From assembly GCA_930367215.1 (NCBI GenBank), contig OV884060.1, positions 205,223,253 to 205,287,252 of the forward strand: a DNA stretch of 64,000 nucleotides. The letters are read 5' to 3'. This stretch comes from Pollenia angustigena. Its lineage: Eukaryota; Arthropoda; Insecta; Diptera; Polleniidae. The stretch's first letter is position 1, and each line of letters opens with the position of its first letter. A program made the position numbers and the translations under genes. The notes below the pieces were generated by a model. It ran no database searches. It was given only the letters and a program-made list of their open reading frames with translations, and was not told the origin of the DNA. This document shows, piece by piece, positions 54,511-64,000 of the stretch.

Positions 54511-54609
54511 TTACTGGGTCAGCCAATTTGTTATTATTTCGAAGAAAGAACACATTTCTCGAATACACTGAACCAAAATTCATCGGTAATATTAATATTA
54601 ATTAAAAAA

Positions 54610-55518
54610 GTTTGGATAACTGTGCCCCTAATGGAAATTTTTGTAACTATTAAGGGTCCCTAGTTGTTTCAGGAAAGAGTTATTGCCACAAAATATGCAA
54701 ACAAAAATCTGCAAAGAACTGGTTACTTACCCATTTTATGGTAAACCATAGATACTTTATTGATTCTCAATTGAAATACATCTAGACAATTTTGTAATGC
54801 TAGAGACATAGAAAAAGGTAACAACATTTAGTGAAAATGAAAAGCACATTTTTAACTTTTTATATATTTTTCTTACAAATTTTATCTTTCAACAATGAAA
54901 AGGTTTCGAGTTGATAATAAGAAGAACAAATCGTAATAATCTTCCATACATTTCTTATTGTTTTAATTGTTGTTATAATTATTATTTATTATTATTGTTG
55001 TTACTTTGAATATTGTTTTGCTTTGTCATTTAATTTCGTTTTGCTTAATTTTTGATGATTTTTTTTCTTGTTTTTATCTTCTTGCTTTAATTTTTGTTTT
55101 TTTTTTTTTAAGATACTATTACTTTTGTTGTTGTATCTTTTCATTTTTGTTTGTTACCCTCATCATTGTAGTAGTTAGTGTAAGTCAGATACAAAATTGT
55201 TATGTTGTTTGCCCGAATGTGGCATGATACACCAAATAAAAATAAAATTAAAGAAAAATAAATACAAAATTTTAACTGAAATTTAAAAGTTTTTGAAAGG
55301 AAAACTGGTATTTCTTTCTACCAGCAGATATTTAAAAAAAAAAGAACAAGTTCTGGCTCTCTTTGAAAAGTTGCTCTTAAGTTAAAGCGCTCGCTCATTT
55401 AGTTTTCCTAAAAATTCTCTTAGAAATTTTCTGTTGCACAAAAAACCATATATTTATGGTTTATGCTCAGTTTTATTTTTGAAGCAGAATGCACTTTTTT
55501 GTATTCACCGGCGCCAAC
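54610..55518. other. AT-rich DNA without gene
   Basis: TTATTATTGTTGTTAC-type runs. No coding signal. Confidence 0.6.
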
Positions 55519-56734
55519 CAGGGCTGTCAGATATGGCGATTTCTCGCCAAACGTGGCGATTTTGAAACGTGTTTGGCGATGGGATTTTCCATTTGGCGAC
55601 TGGCGACTTTTGTGGCGATTTTTGATATTACTGGCGATTTACTTGGCTATTTTTACCATTTATATTATTTCAGCGATTTTGAAATAAAAAAGTTAAATTT
55701 TTATTTACAAAAGCGGAATTAGGCCTCTCCAGTTAAATATATATAAATATATACATTAGAGTGACTCACCAAAAAAAGTGCTCGATGTACCCTCCTAAAA
55801 ATGAACCTTGGACTTTTTTAAGATGACATTTTAAATATTTCGGCTCCAGCTTTGTCCTCTCGTGAGCTGGACCAGTTTGAAAAAGGGTCTATTTTTGCAT
55901 GTTTTGTTAATTTGAGAATCTGTTTCCTTACCAACTTATACAAATTGGGCATCATGTATATACAATTTGTCCGAGGACGATCATCCATGTCCTTTTTTAA
56001 AGATTTTCTGTAAAAAAACCGGTTTTTGAATTTTTTGTTCGGGATTGTTTGTAATAAAAATGCCAAATTAAAATATTTTAATCTTTAGTCGATTTAATTA
56101 AATACGTGTCTCAGCTTTTTTTGAAATTCGTGCTAGTTCGCGTTTTGACAAAAATGCAATGGTTACCACCCCCCTTCGTTTTAAATAGGGCAATATGGGT
56201 ATCAAGCTTTTTCTTTTGCCAAGTACATCATCTTTGTATGTAAATAATATAGATTTTTGCGAATTAGATGCATTTTACACGGTGCTCTGGAATATATATA
56301 AATGCAATTTTGTAGTAACTCCAATATGATAGCGGATTTAGTTTCTATATCATGTATGGATGAAAATAGGACTAAAGAAAGAAAAATAGAAACGATCCAC
56401 TTTTTGTTATCATAACTAATTTATTACAATTTTAAGTGAATTTTATATTCAGTCACTCTTTAATTCTAGGTTTTAAAAAACTGCAGTCGAAACCAAAACC
56501 TGTCGAACAAAAAACGAAAATTTGTCTACAATTTTTCGCTTTTTGATTTTGTTTGACAGCGACTTTTTACATTTAATGAATTAGAAGTAAAAGCAAAAGT
56601 TTTTTTAGCCAATGACAAATGAAGAAGTGGAAGAAATGGCAGTTTTTCAACTGAACAAAATTGACGTTTGGCGATTTTTGGCGATTTCTGACATCGGGTT
56701 TGGCGATGGAGCTCAAAAAAATCTGACAACCCTG
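55519..56734. mobile_element. hAT MITE with TGGCGA words, copy 2
   Basis: CAGGGCTGTCAGATATGGCG and inverted AAAATCTGACAACCCTG ends, opposite orientation to copy 1. Flanks GCGCCAAC (55511-55518) and GCTCCAAC (56735-56742) are an 8-bp duplication with one change. TGGCGA words cluster at both ends; the centre is occupied by the 55757-56462 insertion. Confidence 0.9.
55757..56462. mobile_element. Insertion inside the hAT MITE
   Basis: AGAGTGACTCACC and inverted TCAGTCACTCTTTA suggest short inverted ends with TA flanks. It accounts for the size difference between the two hAT MITE copies. Includes GGCTCCAGCTTTGTCC and GTGGACC-like words, no coding. Confidence 0.6.
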
Positions 56735-57029
56735 GCTCCAACCTGTTGCCAAGTGGTTTTATTCTCATTATCTCTTTTAGAAAAAAAGAGATTTTTACTG
56801 GTTTTATAGATTTCTCTTTAAATAGATTAAATGTCTCATTAAATTTTCTTTAGTCCTTCTGGAAAGGATTGGAGACTGAAATTATACTAGCAAAACTTAA
56901 AACTTTAGGCCTTATTTTTTGTGACCACAGCTGATGTGCTTATACGTTTGTCATTCCGCTTGTAATTTGTACAATATTAATCTTAGAAAAGAGGTGTTCA
57001 TTTAAGGTTGTCCGTCTGGTCATCTGTTC

Positions 57030-58180
57030 GTGTGTAGGTTGAAATGAAATTTCCGAAGACCCCAGATGTGAACGAGGCTATGTTGTTTATATATTTTATA
57101 TCAAAGGTAGACCGAAATAATTTGCTATTTATTTTTAGCCAGATTGGTTCAGTTTATAATTTCTTTAAATTATAAACTTTCTTTTATCGCGTTTGCCTTA
57201 AATAAGTTAAGAAAAATACTGGTAGTGAAAATTAGCGAAATCGGTCGATAAATTACCACCCAAAAAATATATCATCCAGGAGGACAAAATTTGGCTCAGA
57301 TATATCTTTTTTATAAAAAGTGAGCCAAATCGGTCCATTATTTCACCAGGCCTCCATACAAGATTTCGCCGAATTAAGGGTATTGATACAAATGTGGAAA
57401 CTGATTTACACGAGCACCTGCCGTGTTGACCTAAGCGCATGGTGAATCTTCCCCACTGGGTGACAAACAATGCGTTTACTAACCGGCCCCGTGTGTGAGT
57501 GCAACTTACAGTCATAGTTAGCAATTGTTAGTGCAAAATCTGACAAAAATTATACAGTCGCCCCTTGCTTAGGTGCTGCAGCTAACCTCCGATTTTTAAA
57601 GAATAGTCAGCATCATATTTTTAATAGCAACGGCACCTAGAAGGACCGTTATAGGCCGAACTTTTGCACAAGGGTGAAAAATCAGCCTTCTTTGTGGGAT
57701 TCTCCCTTCCTGTGACTTAAGCTTTAAGCCCCAACCTTTACGTAATCCCCGGAAGTATCTCTTTTCGTCAAAAAATCTGCCTTTGGTTGAACACTTTTGT
57801 AGGCTCATGCTATGAAAAAAACACTCCACCTTTAAACGGCGATTAGCCTGATAAAAAGCAACCTTCTAAAAGAAAAGTAAAGATTTCGCAAAGATCATCT
57901 CCCCGAAAGACAGGAGTCATTTCCCGCAGGAAGTATAATAACGAAGGATTCAACCAATAGTATTTCCGGTGATTGCTTACCAGGGACTACTGAGGTGCCA
58001 GATAGGAAGAATATCTTGTCAGCCTTAGTCTCAAGAAAGCACGAAGACTTAGGAAGATCTATTAATTTTGAATCTTTTTCAGATTCCAGGTATGACTGGA
58101 CCTGATTGATGGACCTATAGATGATTCTTACACCCCCGTAATAATTAAAATCAACCATCATGATGTTTCACCTAGCGCCC
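57030..58180 (-). pseudogene. Decayed retroelement-like region, unrecognised
   Basis: Less AT-rich than its surroundings. Minus-strand frames at 58161-57895 (KLIDLPKSSCFLETKADKIF, SGTSVVPGKQSPEILLVESF), 57829-57596 (KLKSQEGRIPQRRLIFHPCA) and 57524-57207 succeed each other in different frames, as in a degraded polyprotein. TTCCGAAGACCCCA at 57052 is shared with the repeats at 20.9 and 28.8 kb. I do not recognise the family; LINE ORF1 or an LTR polyprotein are possibilities. Confidence 0.4.
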
Positions 58181-58327
58181 GTATAAAAATGCTCCTGTAA
58201 TAAGTGCAACTACCAGTCCTTAAAAGAATCACATAAGTGGCTCAAACTTGATTTTATAATTTTATCTTGTAATAACTCCCGGCTTAACATGTTCCCAAAA
58301 CAATCAAAAAGTTCAGCACTTCAAATT

Positions 58328-59400
58328 AACGCTACAAACTAAGTCCCTAATGAACAATGAAAACAAAAATAAACTTAGTCCTTAAAATTAGGGGAAAAGT
58401 TCATAATCATTTTGAAAATGACACAAATCCCAAACAAAAAAAAAAAAAAAAGAAAAACAAAATAACCCCAAAAACTAAAATGAAATAACACCCCATTAAT
58501 GGACACTTTTTGCACAATGATATAAGGCCCAGATCGCTATACCCAATTCCGAATATAGAAGCTTTAGCTAGCTAAGCCGGTGCTAGTTACACCATAGGGG
58601 AGAAACTATTGCGTACGGCCGAAGGCCGGCTATACAGAATAACTTAAGTTAGAGGATTTAGTTCACTTTCATTAGAGGACTTTTTTCACTCTTGTGGAAA
58701 TTTGGTGAAATTGGGGTCATAGTTCATTCCTGTTTAGGGATTTGGTTCACCTGTTTGGGGGCTTAGCTCATATTGTCTTTTTCGGGGTTTTTCCATAAAT
58801 GAACGTCGTCCCCAAATTTAGGGGCTTAGTTCATTTTGGGTTTGGGGAGTTAGTTCATTGGGGACTTAGTTCATACCGCCTACAAATTGCCTTTTTAAGA
58901 ATAAAGTGAAGGATATTTTTTAAAAATACTAAATTGAGAATTTTCTTTATTCAAAGAATACTTTCCGTGCTGACATAAGTTGTTTTATCTGCAAAAACAC
59001 ATTTTAACTATTAAAACACTTTTTGCACAATGATATAAGGCCCAGATCGCTATACCCAATTCCGAATATAGAAGCTTTAGCTAGCTAAGCCGGTGCTAGT
59101 TACACCATAGGGGAGAAACTATTGCGTACGGCCAAAGGCCAAAGGCCGGCTATACAGAATAACTTAAGTTAGAGGATTTAGTTCACTTTCATTAGAGGAC
59201 TTTTTTCACTCTTGTGGAAATTTGGTGAAATTGGGGTCATAGTTCATTCCTGTTTAGGGATTTGGTTCACCTGTTTGGGGGCTTAGCTTATATTGTCTTT
59301 TTCGGGGTTTTTCCATAAATGAACGTCGTCCCCAAATTTAGGGGCTTAGTTCATTTTGGGTTTGGGGAGTTAGTTCATTGGGGACTTAGTTCATACCGCC
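58328..59400. mobile_element. Element with TTAGTTCAT words and GGCCGAAGGCC module
   Basis: Left end ACGCTACAAACTAAGTCCC, right end GGGGACTTAGTTCATACCGCC (inverted match GGCGGTATGAACTAAGTCCC). GGGGACTTAGTTCATT-type words recur in both halves. The right half with one module is present twice because of the tandem duplication at 58504-59536. A 9-bp target duplication is possible (TTCAAATTA / TACAAATTG, two mismatches). Termini resemble the 33561-34713 element in layout. Confidence 0.7.
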
Positions 59401-59536
59401 TACAAATTGCCTTTTTAAGAATAAAGTGAAGGATATTTTTTAAAAATACTAAATTGAGAATTTTCTTTATTCAAAGAATACTTTCCGTGCTGACATAAGT
59501 TGTTTTATCTGCAAAAACACATTTTAACTATTAAAA
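58504..59536. repeat. 513-bp tandem duplication, nearly identical
   Basis: 58504-59016 and 59017-59536 begin CACTTTTTGCACAATG and end CTATTAAAA. I see only a 7-bp insertion next to the hairpin (AAAGGCCAAAGGCC against GAAGGCC) with one neighbouring base change, and one C/T change (CTCATATTG/CTTATATTG). Confidence 0.95.
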
Positions 59537-60992
59537 CTGATTTATACGGGATTTTGGCATTAAATATTAATATAAACTGATGTCATGTCAGATTTTAACG
59601 TTCCAAAATTTTCTCACCAAACTCGTAGTCTAAAAAATAAATTGATTTTAAATATTTCAGATTTTTATTTCAAGACATTCGCTTCTTTTTAAGCAAGAAC
59701 AGAAAAAATCATGCCACATTTAGTAATTCAACAAGATTAGTTGATACAACATATTAAAATAAATAAAACGTTTTCTTCCACGAGTTCAAAGGTGGTCATC
59801 ACAATTGCCACCAACAACAAAACACTCAAACTTCGTGCAACATTGCAGAGAAACACATTCACGTTAAAAATTAATGGGTTTATTGTTTTTAGGCACAACC
59901 TTCATGTCGTCACTCATTTTTGATAGTCAACGGTACCTGTTTTATTTTGTAGGACCATTTTGTGTGTTCTACCTAAACAAATTGCGACTTCCTTAGAAAA
60001 ATAATTATTATTTAGTTTTATTGGCACATTAAGGGTTTAGGTTGCTGTTTGTGTATTAAAAATTAAAAGGTAGTTGCTTAAATATTTATCTATTAACAAT
60101 ATTTTCAAATTATTTATGGTTGTAAAAAGTCACATTTATAAACTGATGACCAGGGAAACCAGTAATACGCTCTAAAAAATCACGTTTTATGCGCATTAAA
60201 TATGTAGTAAAATCTTGAAATTATGCCCTGAAAATTGTTAAATTTAGGCCCCGAAAAATTCAAAAATTGCTAATTTGAAAACAAAATATTCAGCAATTTA
60301 ATAACAGTTCCATTTAATAAAAACAATCCTAAAATTATAATCGGTGAAGCCTTAACTCCATAGGCGCATATTCATAAATTATTACCAAGTGTTAACTTTT
60401 TTAAGTACCTATTTAAGTTATTCACAGATGATTATTTTCAGCATAAAAAGTTTACACTTAATTATCCCAGTTGGCCACGTCTTTAAGACATCCTCGAAGA
60501 CGGATGCACGTCAATATTAATACCTGTACGATATGTGAGGGACAGCGGGAACAAATCGTCAACGACATTTTCGAACAAGTGTCGCGAAAATCATGCACGA
60601 CACAAAGAAAGACAATGTCACCTACTTTATCATTAACGACTACCTGTATGACAATGTCGTCTATTTTGACGTCCATGACAAAAATTATTATATGGTTATA
60701 TAATTCAGACAGTTTTTTAGTATAGTTGGAATTTTAATTTCTGTTATATGTTTTATATTCGACTCCTTTAAGCAAACCTAAAGTTGACAGTGAAGTACTA
60801 ACCGCATGTAATCAATTTTCCAGCCCGCGAATAATTTCATCAGCATTTTTGGTTTTACTGTTTAGAACTAATTTATAAATTTTGTGTAGGTATTTAAAAA
60901 AACAATTAAAAAAAAGAATGTGAGACTTTTAAGAAAACCAAGCAAGTGATTGAATAGCATTCAAGAAAACTTTGTGTCAGTAGCTTTTATAC
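59537..60992. other. AT-rich DNA; CpG-containing patch at 60479-60680
   Basis: 60479-60680 is less AT-rich with many GACAATGTC/CGTCAA words (GTCAACGACATTTTCG, GACAATGTCGTC), probably an unrecognised element. 59760-59930 has CCACCAACAACAAAACACTC. No protein recognisable on either strand. Confidence 0.4.
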
Positions 60993-61470
60993 AAGACAAC
61001 TTATAAGACAGTTTCGCTCATACTGTCCCACATAGAGTTTGGCTGAGTTCCTAAGCATTATAATACTTTGCAGTCAAAGTCAAAAAAGTATCATAGAGTT
61101 TAACTATATCTAGTTTGATTATTGTGTACGCATCGATATTGTTTTTAGTGAACTTTGGTACAGATAACATTGTAAAATTTTTCACGGTTGCTTGGTAGAA
61201 AGCACTTAAAAAAGCGAGTTGCTTTGCAACTGATGTTTTGGAACTCACCCTTTAATAGAGGACAACTTATAAGACAAAGTCGCTCATACTGTCCCATATA
61301 AAGCTAAATAGAAGACAACTTACAAGACAACGTCGCTCAAACTGTGCTGCACGACGATTTCCTGTAAATTGTCTTCTAGAAAACCTAAACAACAGGGGAC
61401 ACGTCGTGCATACATCATTGACGACGATATCGCCAACGGCAATCCGGCCAACTGGGTTAGGTAAAGCTTT
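60993..61470. repeat. Repeats of GACAACTTATAAGACA..GTCGCTCATACTGTC
   Basis: The ~45-bp word starts at about 60995, 61261 and 61314. The following CTGCACGACGATTTCC and GGGGACACGTCGTGCATAC carry inverted CACGACG/CGTCGTG. Likely a non-autonomous element whose limits I cannot set. Confidence 0.5.
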
Positions 61471-61475
61471 AACTA

Positions 61476-61849
61476 CCCTGCAAATAATAGGACCAGTCCA
61501 AACACGCGTGTAAAGAGTAGCCCACAAGAGCCCAGGACTAGTCCAAAAGTAACCCAAACGTTTGTTAAAAACATGGTCTATTTAACATTACGATGTCCTA
61601 GGAGAGGACCATATAACCCACCTTTGGACCACTTAGGAGTAGTTTTCAAACTACTCCATGGTAGACTCAAGAGGATTAGTTTTGAAGTCGTTTAAAAACG
61701 AAAGCACGTCGTTAAAAAACGAAGACATGTCGTCTCACTACAAACACTTTTTAACAATGACATGGTCCATGCTTGCATTACATCGGATCAGTCCATGGAG
61801 TAGTCCATTTTATCAAAATGGATCAGGTGGTCCAATTTTATTTTCTGGG
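61476..61849. mobile_element. CCCTGCAAATAATA MITE family, complete copy
   Basis: CCCTGCAAATAATAGGACCA and inverted TGGTCCAATTTTATTTTCTGGG ends, TA on both sides (61474-61475, 61850-61851). Copy 1 is at 48948-49275 (inverted); a truncated one is at 40761-40850. Confidence 0.85.
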
Positions 61850-61851
61850 TA

Positions 61852-62291
61852 AATGCCAACTAACTAATACATCCAAAGATCAGCTGATTGATATCATTCT
61901 ATAATTTATTTCAAAAGTACAAAATTTTTTAAGTGGTTATAAAAAAATAAATGGAACAAATTATAAGAGATATTCAAATAATATCAGATAAAAACATGGC
62001 AAAAAAACAGTTAAGACGTATAAAACACGCTGCAATCCATTTTAAATGCATTTCTACTGCATCCAAAGAACATCAATACAAAACAAAATAAACTAGAGAT
62101 GTGTTCTTAGTCGATAAAATTCTATTGAATATTTTTATTTTTACAAGTCCTTATTTTAATTGATTTTTTTACTATTAAAAGCAAAAAATAACCTTTTTAG
62201 AATTTGTGTTGATTCTTTAAAGAACAAATAATGGGTTTTTAATAGTTTGATAAGCTTTTTAATTAATTACAGAATCACTCTTTGTCCTTCT
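61852..62291. other. AT-rich DNA without gene
   Basis: Nothing recognisable. Confidence 0.6.
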
Positions 62292-62605
62292 TTACTCATC
62301 AATGGAGCATAGGGCTTCAACATGTTGATTTCTCCAACGTAATCTGTCTCTAGCTTAAACTGCGGCATCGTCCCATGTGAAACCATATCGTTCAAGTTCG
62401 TTTTTCACTGATCGTCTCCATGTGTTGTTTGGACGGCCACATTTTCTAGAACCTTGGGGATTCCATTTTAGTGACATTCTTGTTATATTTGTGGCATCTT
62501 TTCTCAGAGTGTGGCCTATCCACCTCCATTTTCTTCTTTTTATTTGTTTGCCAATTTCTTCTTCGTGCGTTAGTTGCCAAAGATCTTGGTTGCGTAAATA
62601 TTAGA
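62292..62605 (-). pseudogene. LINE ORF2 C-terminal remnant, copy 2
   Basis: Minus strand: YLRNQDLWQLTHEEEIGKQI, KRRKWRWIGHTLRKDATNIT, RMSLKWNPQGSRKCGRPNNT, WRRSVKNELERYGFTWDDAA, then V(stop)ARDRLRWRNQHVEALCSI and a terminal stop at 62292. RKWRWIGHTLRK and CGRPNNTWRR are hallmark words after LINE reverse transcriptase. Only one internal stop, so it is younger than copy 1. 5' truncated at about 62605, as LINE copies usually are. Confidence 0.92.
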
Positions 62606-62847
62606 GTTGTCAATTATTCGCCTTTCAACTTTGTTCGAATAGTTCAAATAATTGTTTTTTTTCGTTCGATCAAACGATTAAATCTAAAAAATTGTTCGAT
62701 TAATCGATGAGAACAACGAATAAAAAAAATTATTTAATAAAAAAAAAAAAAAATACTATGGAAAATCTTCCATTCCATTCGCATAAAATTTTTATCTTAA
62801 CTCCATATCGTTGTATTTCTTAAAGGCATCGTAAAACCCTTAATTCC

Positions 62848-63102
62848 TTAATAATCCGATACTACTCTGGATTTTCGAAAGGCGTTGGCAGACATACCAT
62901 CTTCAGCTAAATTTCTGTCTACAATTTTTTCTGCAGAACAGCCCCTGCCTCTCTTAATGTATTTTTCCATTGACCCAAGTTCGGCATTTCCTGATGTCGT
63001 TGGATTATCTTCCACCACATCGTTTTCAATGGTAATATTGTGAAAAAAACATTTTTTAAAAAATATACACTCAGGTCTCGGTTTATGCGGATTCAAATAC
63101 AT
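62848..63102 (-). other. 84-codon minus-strand frame next to a pogo-like end
   Basis: ATG-initiated: MYLNPHKPRPECIFFKKCFF, NDVVEDNPTTSGNAELGSME, KIVDRNLAEDGMSANAFRKS. Composition is more coding-like than other frames here, but no family is recognised. CAGGTCTCGGTTTATGCGG at 63072-63090 looks like a pogo/Tigger terminus, and the frame begins inside it, which argues for TE origin. Confidence 0.3.
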
Positions 63103-63423
63103 ATCTACGATTTTTAAATTAACGATTTTTTTAGAATTTTAACAGATTTTGAAAAATTAGATGTTTTTTAAGCTTTTTACCGTTTTACAACTAAAGCAAG
63201 TTTGCAGCACTGGTATATACATACGTCGTTGTTTGTTTTATGTTGAGTTTTTTCTATGCATAGCCGATACGTATGTATGAGTGTTTTCAACTTATGAAGA
63301 TCACATAATAAAAGTTTTACAATATAATAAGTACGCCGAAGGCTAATTTCGGTAAAAACAAAATCAAAAACTTAGGTCGAAGTTTAAACATCAATCGATT
63401 TTCTATTAGAATCACTTAATATT
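63103..63423. other. AT-rich DNA without gene
   Basis: Nothing recognisable. Confidence 0.5.
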
Positions 63424-64000
63424 TATACCCACACCACAATAGTTGAGAGGGTATTATGCATTTGTGCTGATGTGTGTAACGCCTTAAAATAGTGGTCCTA
63501 GACCCACCTTAAAGTATACCGATCTACTCAGAATCACTTTCTGAGTCGAACTAACGATGTCCGTACGGCTGGCTGGCTGGCTGTCCATGTTACCTTGTGC
63601 GCAAAGTGAGGTCGCAATTTTACAGATAATTTGATAAAATTTGGGTCATAGGTTATTATTGGCACAAGGACCAAGCCTTCTTCCTCTCAGAAACTATCAA
63701 ACCGATTTTAATGAAATTTAAAACATAGATAGAACCATATCTATATGGACACAAAATGTATAAATTTTTGAAAAAATCTGACCACGAGGGGAGATAGGGG
63801 CAATTTCTGCCTCTCAAACCGATTTTAATGAAATTTAAAGCATAGATAGATCCATATCTATAGGTACACATTAGCTATACAGTTTTTAAAAAAAAAAGGA
63901 CCACAAGGGGAGGCTTGCCCCCTGCCTCCCCTTGTTTCTTCCTCTCACAAACTTTCAAACTGATTTTCAAGAAGTTTATAAACATAGATAAATCCATATT
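63424..64000 (-). repeat. Long dispersed repeat R2, copy C, cut by window end
   Basis: ATACCCACACCACAATAG ... GGTCGCAATTTTACAGATAA ... same order as copy B, with a deletion near 63675 relative to it. GGCTGGCTGGCTG shows one extra GGCT. Continues beyond the window. Confidence 0.85.

Overview
This window has no intact protein-coding gene. It is strongly AT-rich, full of homopolymer and CAA/AAC low-complexity runs, and about half of it can be assigned to transposable elements (TEs), mostly short non-autonomous ones nested in each other. The TE families (DD41D mariner of the rosa type, hAT, pogo-like, a LINE C-terminus, tRNA-derived SINE) and the UTR-like CAACAGCAACAG tracts with good splice sites point to a dipteran, most likely a calyptrate fly (blow fly or house fly kind). 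It looks like intronic or intergenic DNA of a large-gene region. The species call is inference.

Layout. 1-11 kb: AT-rich DNA, a degenerate ATCGATAACTT-type satellite (3.8-6.0 kb) split by two nested MITEs, a dispersed TAGCTGACCCG repeat with an inserted element and a (TA)n run, then a diverged tandem array (7.6-9.8 kb) interrupted by a TAA-flanked MITE that itself holds a MITE. 11-19 kb: many copies of the palindrome GCAACATGTTGC, a MITE/foldback family ending in AGCCTRGTACTCTGTTC, a tRNA-derived SINE, and a possible host exon at 14.07-14.43 kb. 19-27 kb: a long dispersed repeat, a dead mariner, and a four-layer nest whose core is a 3.84-kb hAT element with an 8-bp target duplication and a broken transposase. 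27-34 kb: a TCAAACAA-rich element, a pogo-like MITE, more AGCCTRGTACTCTGTTC copies, and a 142-bp near-perfect hairpin. 33-39 kb: a piggyBac-like transposase fragment split by a 1.15-kb element with a 9-bp target duplication, then a second dead mariner with two MITEs inside. 39.4-40.1 kb: a possible 5' UTR exon on the minus strand. 40-50 kb: foldback elements and two long dispersed repeats. 50-57 kb: a possible small exon, a pair of hAT MITEs, a third dead mariner and a LINE remnant. 57-64 kb: decayed retroelement-like sequence, a very recent 513-bp tandem duplication, a second LINE remnant, and a third copy of the long dispersed repeat cut by the window end.

Most unusual observations: (1) an ~82-bp module with a GGCCGAAGGCC hairpin recurs at four loci inside at least three otherwise unrelated short elements; (2) many of the non-autonomous elements are filled with their own iterated 8-14 bp word; (3) several insertions can be dated relative to each other because empty sites, target duplications or resumed reading frames are visible; (4) three or four exon-like segments with strong splice signals suggest that one or two real genes cross the window.
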